Assembly: GCA_015698045.1 (NCBI GenBank)
Contig: BLAL01000066.1
Location: 1-64,000, forward strand
Origin: Rhizophagus clarus
Lineage: Eukaryota > Glomeromycota > Glomeromycetes > Glomerales > Glomeraceae
Length of the DNA: 64,000 bases
Direction: 5' to 3'
Shown: positions 1 through 11,128 of the stretch, piece by piece
How positions within the stretch are numbered: position 1 is the first letter of the stretch
Layout: every line of letters starts with the position of its first letter
Notes under the pieces: model-generated
What the model saw: the letters and a program-made list of their open reading frames with translations, nothing else
Databases searched by the model: none
Told to the model about the DNA's origin: nothing
Program-made: the position numbers and the translations under genes

Positions 1-357
1 CCCTACCCCCCTACCCCTACCCTACCCCTGCCCCCTACCCCTGCCCCTACCCTGCCCCCCTGCCCCTGCCCCTACCCCTACCCCTAACCCTAACCCTAAC
101 CCTAACCCTAACCCTAACCCTAACCCTAACCCTAACCCTAACCCTAACCCTAACCCTAACCCCTAACCCTAACCCCTAACCCCTAACCCTACCCCTACCC
201 CTAACCCTAACCCTACCCCTACCCCTACCCCTACCCCTACCCCTACCCCTACCCCTGCCCCTACCCCTGCCCCTGCCCCTACCCCTACCCCTACCCCTAT
301 CCCTACCCCTATCCCTATCCCTATCCCTATCCCTTTCCCTCTCCCTATCCCTATCTC
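1..357. repeat. Telomeric repeat tract (CCCTAA)n with variants
   Basis: The tract reads as the C-rich strand of a TTAGGG telomere, which places the chromosome end at base 1. The cleanest CCCTAA run is about 82-180. Both the outer part (1-80) and the inner part (180-357) are mixtures of CCCCTA, CCCTAC, CCCCTG and CCCTAT units. The inner variants are what is expected of a proximal degenerate telomere. The outer variants are less usual and may reflect sequencing error. The Arg/Gly/Asp-rich reading frame on the minus strand here is only a translation of the repeat. Confidence 0.95.
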
Positions 358-660
358 TTATCTTAATTCCAATAATCTGGTCATGCTTTTCGTCTAACAA
401 CACTATAAAAAAAAACAAACAAACAAATAAATAAATAATTAATTAAACAAAAAACACCACCCATCACCTCCTTACCTTAATTCCAAAAATCTAATCATGT
501 TTTTCATCTGACAACACTATAAAAAAGAAAAAAAAATAATTAATTAAATAAAAAAAACCAACAAAAAAAAAACACCTTCCCCAACCCTTCCTTACCTTAA
601 TTCTAAAAATCTGATCACATTTTTTATCTGACAACACTACAAAAAAAAAATAATTAATTA
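355..660. repeat. Three copies of a ~60-bp subtelomeric repeat
   Basis: A block reading roughly CTTACCTTAATTC, then TCATG and TCTGACAACACTA followed by an A-run, occurs at about 355-416, 468-528 and 588-648. The spacing is about 115-120 bp, and the spacers are A-rich (AATTAATTAAA). A fourth copy in the same orientation lies at 5834-5897 beyond the helicase locus. Bases 660-965 hold only AT-rich sequence with no coding signal. Confidence 0.85.
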
Positions 661-977
661 AAAATAAAGGGATCAACATTAATGATCATATAGCTAAAAT
701 TTTTTTTCAGGGATTTAATAAAACGTTACTTATTAAAGTTTTTAATTTTAATAAAAAAAAAAATTTAAAAATGTAAAACTGACACATTGAAACCTAACAC
801 GTTTTCCTATTACTTTAAAATGGATACTTATAACAAACCTTTAGCTCAAAAACTTCAATAGAAAACAAAAATAAATTGCGAATCACCTTATATGAATTGC
901 GAATCACCTAGTTATATTTAAATTATATGTTACATATCATTTTAAAATTTTGTTCTTAACTTATTTTGTTAGAAAAA

Positions 978-3470
978 ATGTCTCCTCACTGGTCTGAAAG
1001 GCTTTTAATATATAATCCATATAAATATCATTTATTTAAACACAGAAATAGAAGTATTATAACTCAAGACAATACTAGAAAGTACGAAGTTTTACCTTTA
1101 CATGCTAAAATTGGTATAGGAGAAAACCTTGCAACTAGCAGTTACTTAAACATTAAAGTTAATGGATATGAACCTGAATATAAAAACAGAACATGGGTTC
1201 CTATTATTCCTGGATATACCATTTTTACCAAAGTTTATAATTCTTTCATCCAATTATCAATTAAAAAGAACATAGATAACACTTTGATTTTTTGTTAGGC
1301 AGATTATAGCAGGGATAAAACCTTTGCTAATATTCAATATTTATCACGAAAACCAGATTTTTTTGCAAGTTTAATTGCACGTTTACCTGGAGAGGGCATA
1401 ATATCCATACCTGATCTTTTAGGATTTAATAATGAAAATAATGTAGAATTTCTTCGTTCTATTATTAATGCGAAATTTCTAACAATATTCAAAGATTTTA
1501 AAAAAAACTATTCTACTATTAATAAGGGTATTACATTAAAACAATCATGTAAAAGAAAGGGAATTGCAATTTTAAATGATATTACATTATCATCTAATTC
1601 GACTAGTAATATTATGTCAGGTTTAATAGTATCATGAGAAGGTCTTTTAATGGATGGATTAAGTGTACAGGCATTAGCAGTACAATTTTTTGAAATAAAA
1701 GATGAACTATACCGAGTAAAAAAATAGCTTAAAATCGAAAAAGATAAAAATTTACAGAATAATCACGAAGAAGAAGATATTGATGAAAATCAAAATTTAG
1801 ATCATATAATAGATGAAGCAATATCAAAAGCTAAACTTGGATCAACAATCTTAATCGATACTAGACAATATTTGAAGACACTTTTTACTCAATCATGTTC
1901 AAGGTATTATAGTAAAACTAATAAAAAATTGGAAATTATTAGCGTAGGTTTTAGTGTTAAAACTCGTATTCTTTGTAATGACTGTAGAAAAACAACAGAA
2001 TATAAAAATAAAACATACCAAAATAATTTTGGCATTTTGGTATCTGGTGCAGGAATAGCCGGTGGAGCGAATCGTCAACAGATGGAAACTATATTTTCAA
2101 CAGTTGGTGTTACATCACAAATTGTAAAAAAAACTATCACAATTATCAAAAAAAATTTTTTGATACATTGCACCATGCGGCAGTAACTAGTGCAGCAGAG
2201 GCTCTTGAGATTGCTTGTTCGCATATTGTAAATATAGAAGAAAAAGTATTACCAGTAAGTTTTGATATATCCTGGTCTCATGTGAGAAATACGAACCAAG
2301 CAAGTAGAGAATTGATTTTACAAAAAGAACTTTCTGGTAAGTACAATTACAGATATATTAATTATGTAAAAAATGCATTTGTTTATTGGTTTATTCAATC
2401 TAGATTTTACATACCATCCTGTAATCGCTTTTCATGTTATGGAAAAGTCACAAAGCAGAAAAACAAAAGATCAAGAGGAATCTCAAATTATTTACCAGGG
2501 TAATTTTGATAAATCATCGCGTCAAATGGAACATGCTATTCTTATTGAAGTTCTCGAGAAAATCCAACCAAGTTTAGATAAATACGATTTGATGTTAGAT
2601 ATTAGTGTTGATGGAGATTTAAATAGCAATAAAACTTTATCTAGTATTCATTCAGTAAACAAAATTTATGAAGATCTAAAGTATATAGGCAAAAATATTC
2701 GGAAAAAAATTGGTATTGATTATATTTAATAATTTCTCAACTGTAATATTTATTTGAACATTTATTTAGTATTTTATTATTTAATAGCAAAGAATGCAGT
2801 TTGGAAAGATTATAAAAATGTAATAATGAAATACTATACTCGGGTTGTATATGCTGCTACTGCAAGAAAAGAAGATCCTGATATTGAAACACCAGAAGAT
2901 CAAGAAGTATTAAATTTACAAATTAATGGATTAGTTGCACACCTTTCTGGTGATCATTCATTATGCTGGAAAGAGTTTTGTTGGCATAAATCTAATATTG
3001 ACCTGGAATTACCTGAACCAAATTTGCTAAAACACGATAATAATAAACGTGCTTCTTTTAAATCTATATTAATAGAAGTATTTCGTCTCCCAGCGCAATA
3101 AAGTCTTATTACTACTATTCGTACCTCCTATAATGAGGCATTTAACCGATTAAAATTATGCTATACTAACAAATTAATTGATTACTACAAATCATATCAA
3201 GCTCAACATGCTTGTGCTATACTACATAATAATTATGGGATTTATATTTTGATTGAAATCATGCGATCTATAGAAAAAGTATCTGACCTTTCGGTTGAAG
3301 ATTATATTAATCTAAAAAAAATGCTGGATGTAAGACAACAGCAGAGGTAGAAGAACCAAAAGGAAATTATACAACATAATGAAGAAAGAGGGAAAAAAAT
3401 TGATGAACAAAAAAAAACAAACAGAAACGTTTGATTTTGATCAAGTAATTTTATTTCTTTTTTTTTCTAT
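978..3470 (+). pseudogene. Mutator-like transposase-related region, decayed, upstream of RecQ
   Basis: Plus-strand coding segments recur with intron-like gaps from the ATG at 978 (MSPHWSERLL) to about 3470. Recognisable pieces are CNDCRKTTEYK and GAGIAGGANRQQMET (about 1970-2090), DISWSHVRNTNQAS (about 2265), EGNF-like GNFDKSSRQMEHAI (about 2500) and DISVDGDLNSNKTL (about 2600). This run resembles the Mutator-like transposase domain common in Rhizophagus-type genomes; that match is from memory. Splice-like joints appear near 1225-1298 and 2339-2365. Decay is clear: in-frame stops near 1635, 1725, 3099 and 3346, and a frame change near 2165. Coding resumes in the same direction at 3519 as a helicase, so the two may once have been one gene. 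It could instead be a DNA transposon inserted beside a subtelomeric helicase. Confidence 0.6.
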
Positions 3471-3518
3471 TAGTTGTATCCTTTTGCTATAATTAAAATG
3501 GATTATTTATTAATAGGA

Positions 3519-5640
3519 TTTAGTATCTTACGAAAAAAATGTCAAATTTGAAATTGAAACTCATAAATTTATTCCATCATTTTCTCACCTTATTCGTGAT
3601 TTTATGTTCCTGCTTAAATGCCATGCTTGTCTTTCTTTTCCAAAATATTCTTCAATTGGTCTATGTAAAGTCTGTTATTTTTATCTTTATTCGGGTCTTC
3701 AAAACCAATTTCCAAATTGAAAGTATACTTTATCATTCGAAATTCCAAATGCTGAAATTTCTATTGAAAAAATATTGATATAGTAGTCAACCAAGTGTTT
3801 GAATTTTCTGGTTATCGTGAAAAGCAATATGAATCTATCATGTCTTTTATCAATGAAAAAAATACTTTAGTAATTTTGCCTACTGGTAATGGTAAAACAA
3901 TGTGTTGGGTAGCACCTGCATTGATTAGTGAAGGACTTACTGTTATTTTTACACTATTAAAAGCACTGATTGATGATAAGATTAGAGAACTTATCAATAT
4001 CGGAATTCCATGTGCTGGCTTATATACACCTACTAGTCATCCATCTAATTATCAAGAAAAAGTATTTGGCAAGATTGCAGTTAATTTTTTGCGTGTTTTA
4101 TTTGTAACTCCTGAGAAGTTTCACAAGAATCCTGTTTTTCGTTTAATGCTTATGAGAATTAGCCAAATAAGACCAATTCGTTTTGTGATAGATGAAGCAC
4201 ATTGCATAGTTGAACAAGAATATTTTCGGTAAGTCTGGAAAACAAATAACAAAATATATTAATGTCTAAGTTATTTTGCTGTTCTTGTAGAAAAGCATGG
4301 AAAAATTTGGGTACACTAAAGCAATTATTTCCTTTATCTCCCCATATGCTGCTTACTGCTACATGTTCAACTAATGAAGCTCGAAAAATACAATCAATTA
4401 TGAATATTCAAGTGGGTGATCTTAATATTGTTCGGAGTTCCTCTTTTGTACGTTCTGAGATTACTTTTGAAGTTCAAACAAAAAGTTCTAAGGAGAGGAC
4501 TATTGATGAAATTTGTGACCAAATTCGAAGAGTTGAAAATGGATATTGTATAGTTTATTGTGCTTCACTAGCAAATTGTGAAGAAGTATTAGAATTAATT
4601 AAAATTAAACTTGAATCTATTTCTTTAGATGTATATCATGGTAAATTAGAAAGCATAGTAAGACATCAATCAATTACACGCTAGAAAGCAGGTTTAACTC
4701 AAGTCATGGTTGCAACGAATGCTTTTGGACTAGAGATCAATATGTCTAATGTTCGCTTAGTAATTCATTACATTTTTTCACTTAGTTTAGGTAAATTATC
4801 ATATTATTCATTGAAATCTAAATCCAATAATTATTAATATTTTTTTTTTTGTTTAGGAAATCTTATTCAAGAAGCTGGAAGGGCAGGTCGTGATAGAAGA
4901 GAAGCGAAACACATTATTTATTATTCTCGACAAGATATCAAAACTGTGTATAGAATTGTTGCAAGCGAAGAAAGGTTCTGGCATTTTATTTTTATTTTTT
5001 TTTCAATATCAATTTTATACTAATATTGTTTCATTTTATTCAATTTAGCTCGACAGATGATATGGAGTATCAAGAGTACCTTGAAGAAAAACAAAAGAAA
5101 ATTTTAGAAATAATGCTCTTTTGTGAATCACAATATGAATGCCACCAGAAATTACTTGTGCAATACTATTCTTGGGATGGTGATGAAGAGGTCTTACCTT
5201 GTGAAAAATGTGACAACTGTTTACGTCGTCAAAACCATTGTCCTATAATTCAAGATGCTCGCCAAGATGCCTTGTACATATTGCAAGTGGTTGATACAGT
5301 TACAAATTATATGAAAAATAATATCGAGAATACAATCCGGAATGATATTGTTCAAGTGTTTTGCAGGTCAAAAAGCATGTCAATTATAAAAAAAAAATTA
5401 AACCAATTAGATATTTATAAAGAAAATTATAAACGTATTCTTAAAAGACAAGAAGAAGTTGCATACTTGCTTGAAGATCTTGCAATTCGTGGTTTGGTCA
5501 AAGTCAAATTCAAGCTTAGTAAGCCGACTCCTACTTCCCAAATAAACTGTAATCTTATCTACATAGGTGTAACTGAAAATGCTATTGAAAGAGCAAGTAT
5601 AGGGTGTTGGCTTTATTTTGTTAAAAATTGTCAAAAATGA
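3519..5640 (+). pseudogene. RecQ-type DEAH helicase, subtelomeric, decayed
   Basis: A 3'-5' DNA helicase of the RecQ family is shown by ordered motifs. These are Walker A PTGNGKT (near 3880), the DEAHC box (near 4193), TATCS (near 4357), the helicase-C segment with CIVYCASL (near 4545), motif VI QEAGRAGRD (near 4870) and a RecQ-type zinc-binding block ending CEKCDNC (near 5200). An upstream part (3519-3700) has two CxxC pairs (KCHAC, LCKVC). Likely introns are 4229-4290 and 4791-4856, and a further one ends near 5048. The joined reading matches RecQ order, but an in-frame TAG at 4682-4684 and a frame change near 3770 break it. Its position within 6 kb of the telomere recalls the telomere-linked helicases of other fungi (family knowledge). 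It is probably inactive as read. Confidence 0.8.
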
Positions 5641-5833
5641 TCTTTTTTTTCTATTCTAATAAAAAAAATAAACAATTTTGATTGGTAAAACATTATGCCA
5701 GTAAATTATCTGATAATATGTACCATCATCTGATCCTAAAATTTTTAGTTTATTGTTTATTATGATTTAATTGACAAATACACTTTACCCTTAATTAATT
5801 AAAAAAAACAACTGAACAACGAAAAATACTACC

Positions 5834-5897
5834 CCAACCCTCCCTTACCTTAATTTCAATAGTCTAGTCATGCTTTTCTTCTGACAATACTACAAAA
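5834..5897. repeat. Fourth copy of the subtelomeric ~60-bp repeat
   Basis: This copy has the same order of blocks as those at 355-648 (CTTACCTTAATTTC, TCATGCTTTTC, TCTGACAATACTAC, A-run) and the same orientation. Together the copies bracket the Mutator-like/RecQ locus. The rest of 5641-6170 is AT-rich and holds nothing recognisable. Confidence 0.8.
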
Positions 5898-6170
5898 AAA
5901 AAAAAAAAATAATTATTTTTTTAAATTGTTTTTTATCTAAATGTAATAAATTCAAAAAAAAAAACCTGTTTACCCAAAGAATCAGATCATAATACCGGTT
6001 ATACCAGTTTAAAAACTAGATAAAATGCATGTGATATATAACATATTCCTTTTTTATATCAACTCATGGGATAAGCTTATCATAAATGGTAAGTGATATT
6101 GCCTTTTATATTATAAATAAATAATCAATGCTAGTAGTTTTGTTCAGACTTCAGATTTTTATTTTGGCGG

Positions 6171-6360
6171 AAGGGAAATTTTTTTTAAAAAATATATCAT
6201 TTTTTTTAAGTGAAATTTTTTTAAGGGAAATTTTTTTTTAAAAAATAAAAAATCATTTTTTTTTTAAAGGAAATTTTTTTTTAAAAAAATAAAAAATCAT
6301 TTGTTTTATGATAAGGGAATTTTTTTTTTAAAAAATAAAAAAATAATTTTTTTTTTCAAA
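6171..6360. repeat. A/T tandem repeat, ~45-50 bp unit
   Basis: Four to five imperfect units alternate GGGAAATTTTTTTT with AAAAAATAAAAAATCATTT. They are low complexity, with no coding capacity. Confidence 0.7.
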
Positions 6361-6392
6361 AATTATAAACCACAATTTAAATTTTTTATTTA

Positions 6393-7290
6393 ATGGTGTT
6401 ACCTTTAGCTTCAAGATTAAATACTGTAACAGGTAAGTTTTTTTTGCTCTTATTAACTTGTTCTTTTTTTTAGGCGTGGCTACTTTTATCTATTTCAGAA
6501 ATTCAAGATGAGTTTTAATTTCTTCTCCTTTTTTTTGTTTTCTTTTCATTCTTTCCCTTGTTCTTTTACTAAACTTTTTGTCTTTTTAGATATGTACCAT
6601 ATGAGTGAAAATTCAAGTAAGTCTCTTACGACTCTTCTCTTGTTATTTTATTTTTCTTTTAAGATGATATTAACCGTTTTCTTTCTTTTTTTTCTATGGG
6701 TGGGTGTTCTGGCTTTTCTTTCATTTTTTTCCCCTTTATTTCTCTTCTTTTCGTAGTTTTTTCATTTCTTTTTTTCATTATTCCTTTCATTTCTTTTCAT
6801 AGTTTTTTCATTGATCTTTTGTGATTCTTTCGTTATTTCTTTTATTGATCTTTTATTCCTTTCATCATTGTTTCTTTTATTGCTTTTTTGGTTTATTTCA
6901 TTGATCTTTATTTCTTTCGTTGCTTTTTTTTTGTTTTTTTTATTGATCCTTGGTTTCTTTCATTATTTTTTTTATTTCTTTCATTAATCTTTGGTTTCTT
7001 TTCAATGATCTTTAGTTTCTTTCATTGATCTTTGACTTCTTTTGTTGCTTTTTTTCATTCCCTTTATTGATTTTCATTCCTCCTTTGCTTCCTTTCATTC
7101 TCTTTCATTTCTCATTCATTTTCATTCTTTTTTTGTTTCATTCATTCTTTTTCACTATCCTTTACCTTTTTTATTCTTTCCTCATTTCTCTTTGATCATC
7201 TTTACTTCCCTTTATCCCTTTTCATTTATCTCTTCTTTCCTTTATTCTTCCTTTGTCCTTTCTTACTGTATTTTCCATTTTTTCTTATAT
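6393..7290 (+). other. Short spliced-looking leader followed by ~0.8-kb pyrimidine tract
   Basis: A short exon-like start (ATG at 6393, about 40 nt) ends at GTAAGT. A TTTTTTTAG acceptor at 6473 opens a second short piece, and a third piece (about 6588-6619) is also flanked by AG and GTAAGT. From about 6510 to 7290 the plus strand is almost pure T and C, with recurrent TTTCATTGATCTTT motifs, and it ends at TATATTGCAG near 7296. This could be the head of a decayed gene with a pyrimidine-rich intron, or chance in a biased sequence. The open frames in the tract (Phe/Ser/Leu only) are composition artefacts. Bases 7297-7779 are AT-rich with no recognised feature. Confidence 0.35.
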
Positions 7291-7779
7291 ATTGCAGTGC
7301 ATTTGCAATTAATACAGCATTATAACATTAATATTACAATTAAAATTATGCAATTATGGCTTAATTTTTTTATAAAATCATGTATATATTGTGGTGTAAT
7401 TTTTTTTCTTTGAATTAAAATATAGTTTTTTCCATATAATTTCCTTTTTATTAATTTATAGTGATATTAATTATTATTCAACAAATTATTAAGTGTGAAA
7501 TTGTTTTTGTAATTATAGATTTAATGATTGTGGTGTTAAAGTTTTTTTTCTTTTTTGTTTAACTAATTATCATTACTATCATATTACCAGTTATGGTATA
7601 TTAAATCTAGTCAAAATTATGTTAATTCTGGCCAAAATTAAAATCGTGCTGAATTGCACTTTTAAAAATTGTACGCATTTTTTTTAGATTACTATATTGC
7701 ATATCTTTAACTTTTATAATACATTGTATAACAAAATTTAACATATTTAGACGATGAAACAAATCCGCTGATATAAATA

Positions 7780-8075
7780 CTTTGGTAATATTAATTTGAT
7801 GTTAATATGTTATCTTTACGATATAGTTACAATATCGAATAAATGTTATAATACTTTGGCAATGTTAATTCGATGTTAATATGTTATCTTTACGATATAG
7901 TTATAATATCAAATAAATGTTATAATACTTTTGCAATGTTAATTCGATGTTAATACGTTATTGCTACAATATAGTTATGATATCGAATAAATATTATAAT
8001 ACTTTGGCAATGTTAATTCAATGTTAATACGTTATTGTTACAATATAGTTACAATATTAAATAAATGTCGTATAG
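7780..8075. repeat. Four tandem copies of a 74-bp unit
   Basis: Units start at 7780, 7854, 7928 and 8002, an exact 74-bp spacing. Each carries CTTTGGCAATGTTAATTCGA, then GTTAAT.CGTTAT, ATATAGTTA.AATATCGAAT and AAATGTTATAATA. Copies differ by scattered substitutions without indels. Several ATATCGAT-like partial palindromes recur inside and just beyond the array, to about 8210. Confidence 0.9.
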
Positions 8076-8293
8076 TGATCGCAAAGATATCAAACCAATC
8101 AATATCGAATAAACATAGTTAAGACTAACTTAATGATGTCAATTTGATTTTTTGTTAAAATATTGTAATGATATCATAATGATATTGTTATGATATTTAT
8201 TCAATATCGATTATAAACTTTAAGTTTCAGCAAAGTAAGTTCTCGATATATACCTGATAGAATTGATTTTAACCAGTATCTCCTCAATGGTAA

Positions 8294-8980
8294 AAATATG
8301 TTAACAAAGCTAAAAAAGAACATGAAAAAATAGCTCGTCAACAATATGCCAACAACATAACCAACAAAAAAATTAAATAAAAGCACAATCAAGAACTTCA
8401 ACTAATCCATGATCATGATGTCAAAGGCTTAGATAAATATAAACAAGTCACATCCAAAACTAAACAATTAGTTCTTATGTCTGATACTTTAGACCATCAG
8501 TTACATTCCATCATGTCTACTTTTATAAAATGACAATTAGAGCTTGTCGATTCACCTGATTTATTGGACATTGCTGAATGCAATCGCAATAGTTCTGCCC
8601 ATATGCACACTCTATTAAAGAGAAAATTACCTAAAATTTTTCACTCATCCAGAACAGAACAACCAGCTGAAAACATTGGAATAAGTACTCCTGATCAAGT
8701 TCCATTACAATCTAGTTTCTCCAAGTTTAATTTATGCGTTAATAAGCGCATTTTCTCCTTTCATAATTACATGATACCTAACAAATGTACTAAACTTATC
8801 TGCATAGATTCACCTTTTTCGATGGTTATACCAGATAGGATCCCTTCAACTACCACATCAACCTCTTCTTCCCATCTCATTGATTTGATCAAAAATCTTT
8901 ATTCGAAACATTTCAATCCTTCTTATGATGACACGGCTGTTCAAAAACATATCAAATTCACTTATAATAATGACGATTGA
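8294..8980 (+). pseudogene. Decayed coding region of unknown function
   Basis: One frame runs from about 8294 to the stop at 8980 with two internal stops (TAA at 8378-8380, TGA near 8532). The part after the second stop gives about 138 residues, with KRKLPKIFHSSRTEQPAEN, FSFHNYMIPNKCTKLICID and a Ser/Thr-rich stretch. Non-repetitive composition and balanced residue use suggest genuine former coding sequence, possibly the tail of a transposon protein. No family was recognised. The long uninterrupted part has no nearby ATG in frame at its start, so the first residues are uncertain. Confidence 0.4.
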
Positions 8981-9302
8981 CTCGTTATTATTATTTCATA
9001 ATATTTTCACTTTTATGTTTCTTTCTAAACATCACATCTAATATTTTTACAACTTGAAAATAGAGTTTATAACATTCTTTATCTAACAGAATTCACGTGA
9101 AGCTGGTATCTGCCAGAAAGGATAATTCAACAACCTATATCCTAGGATTTGTATGTACTCATCATAGCTTATATAAATTAATAACACAGATTGACGTCTG
9201 CTGCTGACAGGGGTTTAGTTTTTACATGATGTAGTTAATAATTTTATTTTCATAGATTATATTCTAATTTTCTATGATTTGTAATTCAACTATACATGGC
9301 CT

Positions 9303-9411
9303 AGTAATTACATGGTCAAAAACGTAATTTGTAAATCAAAATATGTAAATAATTACATATTTTGTAATTATTTATGTAAAATATAAATAATTATGTCAAA
9401 CGTAATTACCA
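9303..9411. repeat. ~108-bp hairpin (possible small MITE)
   Basis: TAATTACATGGTCAAAAACG at the left faces AATTATGTCAAACGTAATTA at the right as an imperfect inverted repeat. The centre is itself palindromic (GTAAATAATTACA against TGTAATTATTTA). The rest of 8981-9465 is AT-rich with no other feature seen. Confidence 0.4.
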
Positions 9412-9465
9412 TAAATATTATTGGATAAAAAAAAGCAAAAAAAATAATCAGGTTTGGCGTTTATA

Positions 9466-11126
9466 CAATGGCCGTCAAAAGAAACACAACCACATAATTA
9501 TCGATCATAAGTCATGTGTACTTTTTTTTTGTTTAATTTGATAAATATAAATTTAACTAAATTAGGATATACACTCAATAATCTTTTTATATATACCAAA
9601 TTAGGCTTAATTTGTTTGTAGATAATCTCAAAAATATACACTTTATCTCTTTTTAGTGTTGCGTTTCTTTTGATGAAATAAAATAATTACATTTTTTTTA
9701 AAGATTTATACACGTAATTAAAAAAGTTTTCACAATGTAAAGCTGTGTAAAGGTTTATTTATCTTTTCTTGTTACTTTTCTTTATTTTTTTTTATTTCAA
9801 ATATGCCAAAATGACTAACAATAGAACAAAGAGTTCGAGTAATTCAATTGTTAAAACTAGGCTTAAATTTAAGAAAAGTAGCCACGCGAATTAGTAAAAA
9901 TGTTCATTATTTAAGTATTTCAAGATTAAAAAAGAAATATGAGGAGACTAATAGTATAAGTGACAAGTCAAAAACTGGAAAATCACATAAATTAACTGAT
10001 CGTGATGAAAGGATTATGGTCAGACGTATAATGATAGATGAATATTTTACAGCAGTAAGTATTCAAAAATCTCTAAAAATTGTTGATAAAATTGAAGTAA
10101 GTGAAAATACTGTGCGCAGAACATTAAATAGAAATGGGTTGTTTGCTCGCACAAAATGTAAAAAACCTCTTTTATCAAAAACTCATTAGGAAAAATGATT
10201 AAAATTTGCCTGAAAATATCAGAAATGGACTGTACGTGATTGGAACAAAGTCGTATGGTCAGACGAGTCTAAATTCCAAATTTTTGGGTCAGACGATCGT
10301 GCTTATTGCTGGAAAAAACCTGACAAACCTTTCAATAATTGACATATAAAACCTACAGTTATGTTTAGTGACAGGAGTATTTTCGTATGGGGATGTTTTA
10401 CTTGTTTTAGAGTGGGATTCTTGTACAAAATTGATGGAGGACTTGATGCTGAATTGTATCAAAGGATCCTTGATGAAGATTTCTTAGATATATTAGAATA
10501 TTATAGTTTAAACCATGAAAATATTATTTTTCAACAGGATAATGACTCCAAGTACATCGCAAAACGTATTTAGAGTGGTTTGATGATAATAATATTTAAT
10601 TACTTAATTGACCACCACAATCTCCAAATTTAAATCTGATTGAACACCTCTAGAATAATATAGATCACCATCTTAGACAACTGGATGTGGAAATTAGGGG
10701 GTAAGAATGCGCTATGGGAACATGTCTCAAAAATATGGAATAAAATATCATTAGAGGCATGTACAAAGTTAATAAATACGATGTCAGAAAGAATTAATGA
10801 TGTTTTAAAAGCTAAGAAAGGGTATACAAAATGTAGTTGTTTTTTAAAAATAGCTTTATAAATAAATTTTATTATGCATTTTCGTTAAATAAAAAAAAAT
10901 AAATAAAATTTATTTCTATTAAAAAAAGCATAACAGCATTTTGTTAAAAATTGTTATGTAATATAAAATTTGTCCAATTAAAATTGTTTAAAATTGATAT
11001 ATTTATTACATTATATGATAAACTAAACATATATATTTATTTCGTTTTGATTGGATATAATTTAACAGATTTGCACATGATTTATGATTGACAATTATGG
11101 TGTTGCATTTCTTTTGATGGCCACTA
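9466..11126 (+). mobile_element. Tc1-like DNA transposon, 1661 bp, with TIRs and TA duplication
   Basis: The ends are inverted: left CAATGGCCGTCAAAAGAAAC and right GTTTC-like TTTCTTTTGATGGCCACTA. The match extends about 54 bp with few differences, out to TCATAAGTCATGTG on the left. A TA dinucleotide flanks each end (9464-9465 and 11127-11128), as expected for Tc1/mariner insertion. A further inverted copy of the end motif lies inside the left end near 9657-9676 (GTTGCGTTTCTTTTGATG), so the left terminus can fold back on itself. The element carries one transposase reading, which is decayed. Confidence 0.92.
9803..10861 (+). pseudogene. Tc1-like transposase, inactivated
   Basis: The reading starts MPK, meets a stop at codon 4 (TGA at 9812-9814), then gives LTIEQRVRVIQLLKLG, a helix-turn-helix of the Tc1 type. 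A second DNA-binding part contains RRTLNRNGL. The DDE nuclease is visible in pieces: WSDESKF (first Asp, near 10258), FQQDNDSKY (second Asp, near 10530) and SPNLNLIEHL (Glu, near 10630, with Asn where Asp is usual in SPDLNP). The end is CFLKIAL and a stop at 10859. Further in-frame stops near 10187, 10197, 10210 and 10341, and a frame change near 10566, show it is dead. The length (about 350 codons) matches the family. This copy cannot make transposase by itself; its TIRs could still be recognised by one supplied elsewhere. Confidence 0.9.
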
Positions 11127-11128
11127 TA

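Noticed and set aside
176-418. Arg/Gly/Asp-repeat frame on the minus strand
   Set aside because: It is a translation of the telomeric repeat, not a gene.
6508-7413. Hydrophobic frames that look like membrane proteins
   Set aside because: Same pyrimidine-tract artefact; residues are limited to those coded by T/C-rich codons.
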